NCBI GenBank assembly: GCA_947650285.1
Contig: CANTFL010000267.1
Span: 1 to 64,000 of the forward strand
DNA length: 64,000 bases
From: Hyaloperonospora brassicae
Taxonomy: Eukaryota > Oomycota > Peronosporomycetes > Peronosporales > Peronosporaceae
Direction of reading: 5' to 3'
The notes below the pieces were generated by a model. The model was given only the letters and a program-made list of their open reading frames with translations, did no database searches and was not told where the DNA came from. Numbering within the stretch: the stretch's first letter is position 1; every line of letters begins with the position of its first letter. This document shows, piece after piece, positions 45,180 through 56,233 of this stretch. Made by a program: the position numbers and the translations under genes.

Positions 45180-46308
45180 CATGCCGATACGCTTGATGTC
45201 GATGTCGGTAATGCCGACATCGACGCAGTCGACTCTAGCAGTAGCGACGACGCTGCTGCTATATCAGACAATGATGACGATGCTGGGATATTCAGCATCT
45301 TCAACGACAATGCCAGCGAGGGAGAGGACACCCTCGCTGATAAAGAAAATACCCTCCTAGCAGTTTGAACAAAGCGCACTGAAAGACACAACAACGAGTC
45401 AGCAGAGAACTTCCTTCTGACTCGAGAAGCAGTAGTCCGTTATGTCCAGGACTCCATTGCAAATGCGGTGGACCGCCAGAAACAGAAAGCAGACAAGAAT
45501 GGAAGAGCAAATGTGCTTTCATTTAAAATTAATGATCTAGTGTTACTATCTACGGTAAACTTACCTGGACATGTAGTCACTAATGCCGGCAGTAGTAAAC
45601 TACTGCCGAAATACATAGGTTCCTTTCGTGTGTTGCTCCGAAAGGGCAATTCATGCACGATTGAGTTGCCGCGCTGAATGTGCACTTATCCCACGTTTTA
45701 TGTTGTTCGTCTCCGCCCGTACTATTAGTACGAGGCCTCTTGCGAGAACGGAGACAGCCGGCATGCTCAAGAATCCTCAACAGATTCTTGTGATCACGGA
45801 CCAAACACTCAAGTTGGTCCTTCAGCGACGCGGTCTCGCGACGAGCCGCCTCTAGCTCGTCGCGCAAACGATGCTTCTCGCGTTCGCTATCGCGTTGAAA
45901 GAATGCGAAATACGATCGGCATTTCTCCCGACCGTTACGGAGACGTCGTACGGACGCCAGCAAGTCGTGTCACATCGTATTCGTGATCGACGTCCACCCT
46001 TAACTCGGTCAGGTAATGCTCATGGTTACTCGCAGTCTCCTGCAGGCCCGGCGGTTGAGCCGGCCCTTGTCTTTCCACATCCACCGAAATCAATGGTGGA
46101 TTTCCACGGTGGTCAACGCTTTCACGTGGGGAGTATCTTGAGCCACCGCGTGAATAATGGGGAGCGGACAAGTTACCTTCTCCGCTGGCGTGGGTATCCA
46201 CCATCGTATGACAGCTGGGAACCTTATTCCCAGAAGATAGATGACGTTGAAGGTCTCGTCCGCCAGTATGACGAGACCCATCCGATGAGTCCTCGGGATC
46301 ATCGGTAA
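45180..46308 (+). pseudogene. Integrase C-terminus and chromodomain of element B
   Basis: An acidic region (45200-45360) leads to NDLVLLSTVNLPGHVVTNAG and SKLLPKYIGSFRVLLRKGN (about 45525-45655). HPTFYV-like sequence follows at about 45690 in another frame. The open frame 45871-46308 ends with a chromodomain: FHVGSILSHRV, SYLLRWRGYP and DSWEP, then VRQYDETHP. The 3' half lies opposite the antisense ORF. Confidence 0.8.
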
Positions 46309-47268
46309 ACACGCGCCCTAGGCGCTTGTAGACGGATTGCAAGTTTGCAATCGCGTCACGCATCTCAGCCGAGATGTGTGCCCTTCCCCAGCGCGAATCC
46401 AGGGAATACACGTCCCTATGTGCACGCTGCGAGTTGTCCATACAACTCGCACAAGGGTCTCCCCAAGTGGGGCAAAAAATGGCTGCCTCACTAGACAAAC
46501 AGTGCAACCGGTACCCAGCATCGGTTGGCGTTCGCCGTTCGAACCTGAGGCGTGTCGCCTCAAGTTTCTTGAGCCACCCTTCTCGTCCAAAATTCTTTAC
46601 GTTTTGAACGAACGCGTTCCACGCAGCCAAAAGCGAGGCTTTGTCACGCTTTTGGTTGCTGTTGTACCATCGAAGTCTAAGGAAGACATAGAGATAAAAG
46701 TTTTCCTCAGCTCTAAAGTTGCTCGCGCTGGGATTCAAGCCGTGAAGCTCAGTCGCATCGAATAAGGGTATTCGATGGTGTTGGCTTGTCTCGTGAGAAA
46801 AGCCATTGATGAGCCGTTCAGGCAAACGTCACGGCTTCAGCTCATCACGCTTCGAAGTAGTACTTTGCCGTTACCACGGTAATCAGTATGACGACGGCTC
46901 GCGCCATCGTCGAATCGCTCGTGCGAAGGCGCACATGTTGATCGCGGTGATGAGTAATCATACTCATCATCACTGCCGAACAGACTGTGACGCATGTCGC
47001 GAGTCCGTAAGTTCGGCAGGTCTCTTGATGAAGGAGGCACCACATGTGAGCGCGATGCCTCCAACGACTTTTCCGAGTTAGACACATCTGACTCGCCAGA
47101 GTAGCTGACCCCTAACTCGGGGTCACTGTATGCATGAGGTGCGATACCACATGCGCCTGCAGCAACACCTAATGCAAACTGAGAACGGGCAGAAGGCGAC
47201 GAGTCGTCTGCCGCAGAGGCGGGCGCAGCAACACGCTGTGTCGGCTTTGGGTCACCCCGCATAGACAT
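45690..47268 (-). pseudogene. Antisense accessory ORF of element B
   Basis: The ORF starts MSMRGD at 47268, 130 bp from the 3' LTR, as in element A. Pieces are 47268-46837 (acidic SLFGSDDEYDY), 46825-45935 (NFRAEENFYLYVFLRLRWYN, AAWNAFVQNVKNFGREGW) and 45963-45690 (coiled coil EREKHRLRDELEAARRETAS, basic tail SRKRPRTNS). Lesions are one lost base near 46865, TGA near 46830 and a frame change near 45950. They differ from those in A, and each copy is open where the other is broken. That pattern means the common ancestor had an intact ORF. Confidence 0.75.
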
Positions 47269-47397
47269 GTTAACTATACGAGGCAACGTCAGAATGAATG
47301 AATGTGACCAACAAGTACTCCCCGTCCCGTTTGTATCCAACGTGTAGCCATATTGTTTCGATAGCCACACGGTGACTATCAGATAAGGAAGGGGTGA

Positions 47398-47835
47398 TGT
47401 AACGGGGTAGCCCGTTACATGAAAATTGCCCTTAAGAAGAAATTGACAATAGAGAATATTACGTTAAATATTCTTTCAACAGCATCACAAGCACGGTGAT
47501 ATTGTTGGGATGACCGAAGAGTCTACTCATTGGTTGATATGCGATGATGTCAATCCACCAATCGCTGCTAGAAACGTGCAATGGGTGGTGAGTAGACGTC
47601 ATCATACGTTAATTACATAAGTATAATTAAGTCAGTACAAACAGAGATACACGAGTTATAGGACTAAATTATATTAAAACACTTTTACGTTTCCTACGAC
47701 TTGAGTCTTTCACCTTAGTCTTTCTGTCTTCCTCTGTGTAGTTCTAAACCTAGCTGGGCACTGACTATCACTACAGTCAGTGATAATAAAATCCGTACTG
47801 GTTGACCAGTCAGTAGTCGTCGGTGCTCCGTTACA
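47398..47835 (+). repeat. 3' LTR of element B
   Basis: 438 bp, paired with 40118-40555; it ends CTCCGTTACA and is followed by the duplication ATCTC. Upstream, 47384-47397 (AAGGAAGGGGTGA) is the polypurine tract. Confidence 0.95.
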
Positions 47836-47840
47836 ATCTC

Positions 47841-48306
47841 TGTAACGGGGCACGCCTCAAGTTAAATCACTGGCAAGAAATTGTGTAGTCTTAATATAGG
47901 GCTGCTTGCTCCCGAATTCACTTATTAGTGGCGTAAGATAAAAAACCATCGAAGCAAACAAAACTCAAAAGCTCTGTCTGAGGAAAAAAGTAGAACTGGT
48001 ATTTGATATAGTTATGTGTCTTTCTAAATCATCTTTGTCTTAATCTAACTATATTAAAATACCAACTCGTATTTGGGTTTCTTTCCCACCACCCATTGCG
48101 CGCGTCCAGCAGCGATTGGTGGTTAGTTTGGCTGATGTAACCATATTAACCAAAAGTGGATCATCAAAGGGTATCATCTTCGGGGGGTGATATTCTGCCA
48201 ACATCACCTCGTCTCGAATGATAATAATAGAGTATTTACATAAATAGATAATATCCAAAATTGATACCTCAGTATCAATTTTATGCAACGTTCACATCCC
48301 GTTACA
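47841..48306 (-). repeat. 3' LTR of element C
   Basis: 466 bp from TGTAACGGGG to TCCCGTTACA. Its 3' two thirds match the right LTR closely, but about 160 bp at its left end are different or rearranged relative to 55585-55680. Confidence 0.85.
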
Positions 48307-48491
48307 TCACCCCCCTCGACCATCAGTGACTACAGTGAGTGATATGATGAATTGGAGAGAGACTGACCACCTTCGTGTCGCTCTGGGAAGGAAGCATGTG
48401 TTGGTCTCGACCAACTCATTCCATTATACAGCGCATGACAAGTCCGTTCATGCGCTGCGCGAACTAGGCCGCTACTGACGCGGCTGTACAG

Positions 48492-50190
48492 ATGCGTGCA
48501 ACCAACGAGCAAGCATCCCGAGGCTCAGCAGCAAGTGCTCCGTCGCCTACTGATGCTGACAAGAATCCTGCAACTCCTATAAGTGCAGGTGCTCGTGGCC
48601 CCCTAGTGCAGATTCTTCATCCGCAGTCTCTGCGGCGGATGGTATCCCCATGGACGTCGATCCCGAAGTAGAGGTTGTCGTTTTAACCGGCTCAAACATC
48701 CCGTCCGACTCAGAGTAGCCCACGAATTCCAGCCGTGAGGCTGCGGGTGCAGAAACGACGACTGCCCAGCGACGTGGCAGTCTCGATCATGAATTGCGTA
48801 ATGAAGTGTTCAGCTTATTCGACGAGTCCATGGAATCGTCATGGAAATGATGCCGATCGCACCCGCATTTGTTTGATGCGAGTGATAAACGTGACGACAC
48901 GAGTCATCGTGATGATGTCGATGACTCCTCGCGGATTCATCGTATCCGTAGCAATATCAGGGATTGTGGCGACCGCAGTGTCCACATAGACACTACGCAA
49001 GAGAAGCAAGATCGTGATTTTTTACAATATGCTCCTGAGAACAAGCCACGGATGCCTTCTCTGAGTAATTTCGGGGAGTGGTATGATGATACTACTGAAA
49101 ATCTATCGCATTACACTCTTCGATTCATTTAGACTCCATGGTATTAATGTCAGTGCGATAATTATCGCACTGAACATGATTACTATATCGATGTCTTTTT
49201 CAAACATCGATGATATCACGGCAACCACAATAGAGACGAAGTTTCGTTAAAGCAAGCTTAAAAAATTGTTAATCGCCAACATCGGAAACGCTGGATGTGA
49301 CGCCTGCATTACCAAACTTCTTGTAGTTTGAAAAAAATGATAAACAGAACTCGCCAACCGATGCTCGGTACAAGCTGCAACAATTATCTCGATAGGCAGA
49401 TTGACCTTGCCTCTTGTGGTGAAAGAACTGTCGGAATTGTGTTGACCACTATGTTTGCGCCCCACGGGAGGCACTCCCTCCTTATCCGCCTTAATAAAGG
49501 GCACGCGTCTCTTCTGAGATGCACAAAGAGATTAAGACTTTTCATACCCTTTACAAACGCGCCAAACGTTATTTCGACGATGGCCCTCCATCTTCAAGAG
49601 GTGTGTCTCGTCGTACTGCTCGACGAGATCGGCCACATCCATCATCAGATGAAGGCGGGGCTTCCAGCTGTTCCACGAGGGTAGGTACCCCCGCCACTTG
49701 ACGGGGTAACTCGTCCTTGATCCTGAACCGTCACGGTGCTTTTATATAATCTCTACAAGGAACCTTTATTACCGTGTGGGTTTACCAAAGAATGTGGAAG
49801 TGGACGAAAACCCTCCTTCGAGTCGTCCTTCTCACCATCTCGATCAGCGCTAGATAAATCGCTCAATCGTTGAATTTCGCTAAGTTTTAAAATACGAGTG
49901 GATCAGGCGCTACACTTTGACCGATTCTGTGCGGAATTACAGCAAAGATCGTGAAGCTGATCGTGCGAAGGATTGTGCTGATTACGCCCTCGCATAGATC
50001 CAGGTCGAGCGCGAGGTCCGCTTTCTCGTTGAAGAGCTGGTAATAGCTCGCTGAGAGATCTCGGAGCTGCGTGAAGAGGTCTCTTCACTGCGCATCCATA
50101 ATGATCGTCTGGAGACCGAGCGCAAGTACCTAAGGAGGTTCTTGAACGTGGATGTATCTTCATCGTCGGAAGAGAGCTCGTGCTGACAGT
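48492..50190 (+). pseudogene. Antisense accessory ORF of element C
   Basis: The plus strand starts MRATNEQASRGSAASAPSPT. The N-terminal part continues as NIPSDSE and RGSLDHELRNEVFSLFDESM. 49519-49701 reads EMHKEIKTFHTLYKRAKRYF, then SSDEGGASSCSTRVGTPAT, matching A ([20 protein letters not shown] and [15 protein letters not shown]). The coiled-coil end lies at about 49950-50190 (VEELVIAR, ISELREEVSSLR after frame changes). It is heavily broken, but order and position are the same as in A and B. Confidence 0.65.
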
Positions 50191-51900
50191 ACGAGCGGAG
50201 ACGCCCCACGTAAAAAGTTGGATGCATGCGCACTATACTTGTAATCTTGATCGTGTATGCGTTGCCTTGTCAGCGCAGCACAAGAAAGGAGCCGATGTAC
50301 TTAAGCAGTAGCTCAAGACTGCCCACAATATTCAACGCATGGCTAGGGAGTACCCGTAGTTAGGAAGCCTAATCACCTTAAATAAATGAAAGAACATTTG
50401 CTCTTCCATTCTTGTCAGCATTCCGTTTCTGCCGGTCCACCGCGTGAGCGATGGGATCCTGTATGAAACGGACCACTGCTCCACGAGCCAGCAGAAATCT
50501 TCTAATGACTCGACAAGGTTTTCTGCAATTCGCACAAGGCGAACTGCAGAAAGAGTACTCTTCTCTTAATGTCCGTCAGCGAGGGTGTCATCATCATCGC
50601 TAGAATAGTCATTGGCGATGCTGAATATACCAGCATCGTCCTTTTTTCTGAGTCAATAATAGCGTCATCGCTATTATTGAGATGGTCTTCTTCTTCGATG
50701 TCGACCTGATCGACATCGGCATCATCCGTGACGACGTTAGCGTCGACACGTGATGAGCAAGAGCTGGCTGGGTTTTTCTTGAGCGATTCGTTCCCCCTCA
50801 TCCAATATTCACACTCTAAAAGTGCGGGAATACGTGGACGGCGTGAACCATTAACGAAGAACGGTGTATGCTGTGTTGAAGCATGCACCGAACCACTGAT
50901 GGCGATATCTACCATGGCTAGGAAGTCGCTTGAATAAGAGAACGATAAAATATATCGACGAAGTATCTTTTCAAGTTTACGGTTTGTACGTTCTGTCTGA
51001 CCATATGTTTGAGAATGGTCAGATGTCGACAACTTAAAGCGTGTTCCAAGAGATCAGAACACGGATTGCCAAGATTCCGTCGTATATATAGGGTTACGTT
51101 CGAATACGAGTTCGCGGGGCAGCCCGTGGAGCCGAAATATCGTATCGAGAATAAAAACGAGCACAGCCTTGTGCCGTAATCGACTTTGGAACAACAGCAA
51201 GATATACCATCTTGCTGAACCGGTAATCAACCACAAAAATCTCAATATTCTTGTGATCGTCTAAAGGAAAACAAAATACGAAGGATATGGAGATGGTCTG
51301 CCAGCACTTTGTCGGAACAGGTAGAGGCTTTTAGGGTGCACGGGATGAAGGAATAGGCTATACACGTTTACAAACCTCACAAACACAGATGTACTTACGC
51401 ACAAAATGATATTGGCGGGTCTAGTAAAAGTTAAAAGTCACGATTACCATACGGTTTGTCATTTCTCTTCCGCTATGACCACCTGTGGGACCATCGTGAC
51501 CCTCATTTATTATACACCATCGCAATTTAATATATTTGGGGACGACGACACGAGGCGTGTGGCCGGCAACAGCTATATAGGACAGCATCCCGTTGCTTGT
51601 TGTGAACCGATCTGATGAGGAGCTATACATAGCAGGTAATTTTTTTTAACGGTTTACGGGTAGAATTCACCAGATGATCCATCAAGCCCAAAAGATCCTT
51701 ATATTCTGCGTTGGCCTTTCTCACGTCGTCAAGAAATGTTGACGACGGGACAATATATGTAAGTATCGCAACAGTAGGATTGTCCGGACTGTTGAGTTGC
51801 GTGCTCGGCTCTAAGTCGGGCCGGCGTGATAGCGCATCAGCGTCGACGTTAAGTCGTCATGGTTTGTATTCCACTGAGAAGTTGTACTCCGCAAAGAAAG
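49590..51900 (-). pseudogene. Integrase and chromodomain of element C
   Basis: Integrase pieces: zinc-binding region around 51400-51630, first-Asp region near 51280, RELVFERNPIYT (about 51085-51120) where the second catalytic Asp region is altered (SDRDP to FERNP), and SDHSQTYGQTERTNR (about 50960-51030) with the Glu. The frame 51032-50502 runs uninterrupted through SSCSSRVDANVV, showing that element A has an extra base there. HPTFYVGRLRSY lies at about 50200-50230 and worn chromodomain sequence at about 49590-49760, opposite the antisense ORF. Confidence 0.75.
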
Positions 51901-53500
51901 ACAGACACCTCGCCATTCGTTGCGTGAGGTGTGAACTGTTTACGGCCGTGCGTAGTGACGCATGGTCCGTATATAAGATGAACGGTCTATCTCCGAGGAG
52001 ATAAAACTTAACTTTGCCAGTGCATACTTCAGTGCAAGGAGTTCCTTGTCATGCACCGGGTAATTGCGTTCAGCTGGTTTCAGCTAACGAGATTGATATC
52101 AGATGAAGCGCTCTGCGCCGTCTGTGTAATACTGCATCAACGCACAGCCGATCGCAAAATCGCTGGCGTCACAGACCATATGAAAAGGTCTGTCTCGATC
52201 TGCAATCGCCATTATGGACGATTGCATCAAGATCTGCTTGATACCCTCAAACGAACGCTGACAGTCAGCGTTCCATGACCACTTCATAGCCATCTTGAGT
52301 AAACAAGAAAGATGCACAGTCATCTCGGCTTAATTGCGCGAGTACTTGTGCAAGTACGCCGCTAGACTAAGAAACTTTCGAAGTACCTTGACATCGAATA
52401 ACACAGACCAGTCGGTAATCGCCTTGATCTTTTCGGGATCAGGGCGTACGCCGTGTTTACTCACGATTCACCCAAGAAGTGGTGTTTCGCTTGACGCGAT
52501 AATATCACTTCTTGAGATTGGCATGCAAATTATGATTGCGCATAAGTTGAAGAACCTGACGAACGTGAGCTCTATGAGCTTAAACGTCCGTTTTCCCGTC
52601 CATAGCCTGGCTATGGACGAACACATCGTCGAAGTAGCTCGATGCGAAATCCCGCACCGGTCCCAACAGATTTGTTACACATCTGTTGAATGTTGCAGAG
52701 GCATTACTCAGCTCCTGTGGCATCACTAGCCACATCCACAGCATACCGCTGGGGGTGCTCACTGCTGTGTACGGTATGTCCCGTTCACGCATTAGGATCT
52801 GCTAGAATCCATCCATCAGATCCATGGACGAGAAGAATGTACTGTTTGACATACCATCTATGATTACGTCCTTCCTCGGTATCGGCGTCTGAGCTGGTAC
52901 CGGTGCAGTATTCAACTTGTTGAATGCGTGCACTATCCGCCATCCTCCTGTGGCTTTTCGCACACAGAAGGTCGGAGAGCTTTGAGGGAAGGTTGATTCC
53001 CTCACATAGCCCCTGTAAATCAATCGACAAATTCTTTGTCGATCGCTAGTACTTGCTCGCGAGGCAGTGGTCACTGCTTCATGACACAGTACTTCGAGCG
53101 CGTTTTGAGCTCGATGTTGTATCGGATGCGTTTATCCTTAGTCAACTCGCATGGTACGGATTCAGGGAATACATCCCTGAATTCTACGGAATCCTTATAC
53201 AATCAAATTAATATTTGCGACTCTCAGGATTGAGACGTTTAACGGTCAATCTGAGTCTTCTCATCGATGACGCTCTCGTCCATCGATGAGCTGCTGAGAA
53301 GCCGTTCGTTCTCAGGAAATACTATTGCCGACCGAATATCGGTAACGTACTCATCCTCTGTAACGGGAATGCAGATCTGGTTAAACTTGCCACTACGCAG
53401 ATCGCGCAATACCGTTTTAATTCTAGAGTTGGCAATTGATTTATCTCCGAAGTTAACTTCGGAGTCACAATCATATTAAGCGTATAAGCGCCTGTGTTTG
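51900..53500 (-). pseudogene. Reverse transcriptase and RNase H of element C
   Basis: Minus-strand pieces follow those of B almost letter for letter: ATGGWRIVHAFNKLN, SSMDLMDGF with the same TAG, SYFDDVFVHS, PEKIKAITDW, CDASDFAIGCALMQ. The tract 51985-53285 shares B's stops and deletion. Outside that tract, similarity to B falls sharply. Confidence 0.85.
51985..53285. repeat. Inverted, nearly identical tract, arm 2 (in element C)
   Basis: Partner of 42615-43970. The edges fall within gene sequence, at the TCTCAGCAGCTCATCG phrase on one side and at AAACAG before the RNase H end on the other, not at element ends. This speaks for gene conversion rather than transposition. Confidence 0.8.
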
Positions 53501-55540
53501 ATCCGTCATTTAAAATATGTTATTTCTCAAGTATGTGAGACCTTATTCCCTCGACGTCTTCTGACTGTGGCTGTGCAACCACAGTCAGGGACTGATCCTC
53601 CACGGTTGACTCTCCAGTCGACCTAGGATATCCGTGTTGTCGTTTCTGAACACTTGGTTTGTTCGGTCTCGGATGTTTTCCGCTAGGCATGCAACCATGT
53701 CCCAATCCACTCGACCTAATCGTGTAATGGACCTTTGGCTCTGTCTGTACTTCTGTACAGCCGCCGGAAGCTTGCTCCGCAGTGTAGCTATCATGTACCC
53801 TGTGGTCTTGTGCAGTCGTGCGAAGGACTGAACCGCAAATGAGACCATCGCATTCACTCGCAAAACATCAACACTCTTGTAAAGCTCCATGCCGTTCGTC
53901 AGATGGCCATCTGATGAACAAGCGGCAGACATATTCACGGATCGATGCTTTCAGCTCACCCTTGGCTTGTACCTTCGAAGCCAAGGTAATCCCATGATGA
54001 CTTTTAAATTTTCATCCAGATCCAGTACGATGAAATTATCATCGTAATGTTAGATCTCTAACGAGTAGTGGATTCCTACCACAATTTTAATTAACAGAGA
54101 TCAATATACCTGTAGCATGGCGTATCGTCATCCTTATTGAAGGGATGTCGCGCTCAATGAACTATAGCCTACTATCGTCCAGAGACTGGCGACGAACAAA
54201 GTAGTTCGACTCCCCACAGTCAAATAGGGCGCGAAGTGACAAATCTTTTGTCACTTGCAACTTCAAGGTGATTAGTGATACCTCAGCACTAGAGCATCGA
54301 CACATTATGATTGTGCATCTGGAGCAACTTTCGTCAATATATCTGCAAGTTTTTATACGGTTGATGGATTATTAGGGTGCTCCGCCCCTACTGACCCGAC
54401 CATTTTTTGATGGTCCGCTTCGCTGTTGCGGTTTCGCAACAGCGTTACCTACATTCATTGCATTTTTTTAGCAAATGGGTGATCATTTTGCTCAGTACTG
54501 TCTGGCACTGAGGTATGAGGCACCACACTCACAAGCGTAGTTTCCTAGCTTCTGACAGCGATTGCACTTCTTCAATCGCTTGTTGGCATAAATAGCGAGG
54601 TCTTTTGCTCATAACATAGCAGAGCTTTATTGGTTCTGGACCTCCCATCTCTTGTCGTATCGGTGGACGATAAGAACTAGAGCTATTATTAGCCTTACTT
54701 ATTCTTGAGTCCTCCTATTCCACAGCTAAGATCGCTTGTTCAAGAGTATCCAACTCTAAGTGGAATAGGTGATTTCTGACGAGCGTGTCTGCAAGCCCTT
54801 GCATAAACAAAGTAATCAACGTGTGTTCATGTACCGGGTTAGCATTTATATTACTCGCGAGGAGTCGTATATGTTGAGCGTAAGCGTGCACATCACGCTT
54901 TCCCTGCTTGAGTTTTTGGAGCTCTAATCGAGCCCTGAACTCAGCACGTGGCGGCTCAAACGTCTGGTTTTGCCAAGTTTTAAAGACTTCAAGCGACCCA
55001 AAACCGTATGGGTCGCTCATCTCTACCCCTGATACTTAAGTCTTCCCACTTCCTGCCAAGTAGTTTGAGCAATGTGAGTTTTAATTGCTCATCGTCGATG
55101 CAACGTGAATTATGGCTCAGTCGAGTACGACGAACCATACCAACAGGAAGTCTTTCTCGACTACTCTGTACTTGGAGATATCAACCTTCAAGATTTCGAG
55201 ACGACGCGAATGTGTCGTCCCGCTCACAGCAGCATTACATTGCTGCTGCTCAAAGACTCAGTTTGTTGGCCACCGAGTGTTCTCAACTGCTCATCCTGTT
55301 AGGAGCCTTGCTGGTGAAGCAAGGCTACTTCTTCTTTAGGCGACAATTTTTTTTGAATGAATCTGGTTATAGCGGCATGTTGTTGGGCTGTCAAGAGACT
55401 CTTTCATGGCGCTAATAAAAATTTCGCCTACGCTAGAACTCATATGTTCTACCGCACTCCATTAGATGTCACTCAAATGGTCAAAGCCTTCAGGCGTGGT
55501 GTGAAAAGCTTCCTCGTAATCCAACATTTTCATGCTGAAT
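53501..55540 (-). pseudogene. gag and protease of element C
   Basis: Protease-linker sequence is seen at 53520-53938 (MNMSAACSSDGHL and SKLPAAVQKY). The active-site segment near 54190-54215 reads LFDCGESNYF, keeping D-C-G. gag pieces: TFEPPRAEFRARLELQKLKQ and GKRDVHAYAQHIRLLAS within 55020-54715, a zinc-knuckle region near 54530-54570, and the start near 55530. The slippery run of six A followed by T is kept (about 54405, minus strand). Confidence 0.7.
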
Positions 55541-55584
55541 GAGGTGGTCGTGGTCGCTGAAAGCACTACAAAGTGCTACCAGGT

Positions 55585-56021
55585 GAAACATACCACGCTC
55601 ATGTGTCAATTCAACACAAGGGTTGCGCGCACCCGACTCTATGTACAAGTGGCGAGGAAGCGCAGCGAAGTAAGCAGAAGTCAAAAGCTCTGTCTGAGAG
55701 AAAAAGTAGAACTGGTATTTGATATAGTTATATATCTTTCTAAATCATCTTTGTCTTAATCTAACTATATTAAAATACCAACTCGTATTTGGGTTTCTTT
55801 CCCACCACCCATTGCGCGCGTCCAGCAGCGATTGGTGGTTGGTTTGGTTGATGTAACCATATTAATCAAAAGTGGATCATCAAAGGGTATCATCTTCGGG
55901 GGGTGATATTCAGCCAACATCACCTCGTCTCGAGTGATGTTGATAGAGTATTAACAAAAACAGATAAAACCCAAAATTGATACGTTATTATCGATTTTAT
56001 GTAACGGGCTCCCCCGTTACA
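55585..56021 (-). repeat. 5' LTR of element C
   Basis: 437 bp, outer end ACGGGCTCCCCCGTTACA in palindromic form, inner end worn (TGAAACATACC for TGTAACGGGG). The inside flank CTACAAAGTGCTACCAGG (55567-55584) is the primer binding site, as in A and B. Confidence 0.85.
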
Positions 56022-56233
56022 TTCTCGAGGTAGTATATGTGCGCTTTATTCAGGGAAATGAAATGTGTATCCCCCTTATTAACTATTTTCAACAAATTAA
56101 AACTAAAACAGGGTTTTTTTTATTACTTATACGGAATCAAGAATGGAAACTATATCAATAGATACTACGCACAAAATTTCACTTTGTAATTTCACAACCA
56201 TCTAAGGAACTGCTTGATTTTCAATAAAGACTG

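Larger units (their letters stand above)
40118..47835 (+). mobile_element. Element B: full-length retrotransposon, same family as A
   Basis: The 7718 bp element has two 438 bp LTRs and the exact 5 bp target duplication ATCTC (40113-40117 and 47836-47840). On the plus strand are primer binding site, gag, protease, RT, RNase H, integrase and chromodomain; on the minus strand an antisense ORF. The LTRs differ by about 7% by eye, so it is older than A. Many stops and frameshifts kill it. It sits exactly at the left end of element C: the base after the right-hand duplication is the first base of C. Confidence 0.95.
47841..56021 (-). mobile_element. Element C: decayed full-length relative of A and B, inverted to B
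   Basis: LTRs at 47841-48306 and 55585-56021 enclose minus-strand gag (about 54400-55540), protease (about 53900-54330), RT-RNase H (about 51900-53500), integrase (about 50500-51900) and chromodomain (about 49590-49760), with a plus-strand antisense ORF at 48492-50190. Flanks ATCTC on the left (shared with B's duplication) and TTCTC on the right differ at one base, fitting a worn 5 bp target duplication. It is the oldest of the three, with stops throughout. Confidence 0.9.

Noticed and set aside
46337..46765. Plus-strand ORF in element B downstream of the chromodomain
   Set aside because: It mirrors the antisense ORF, which is the frame conserved at the protein level between A and B; the plus-strand reading has no counterpart of its own.
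27896..56021. CRISPR-like array, suggested by the many short repeats
   Set aside because: The repeats are different inverted repeats within coding sequence, not one repeated unit with spacers, and the context is eukaryotic.
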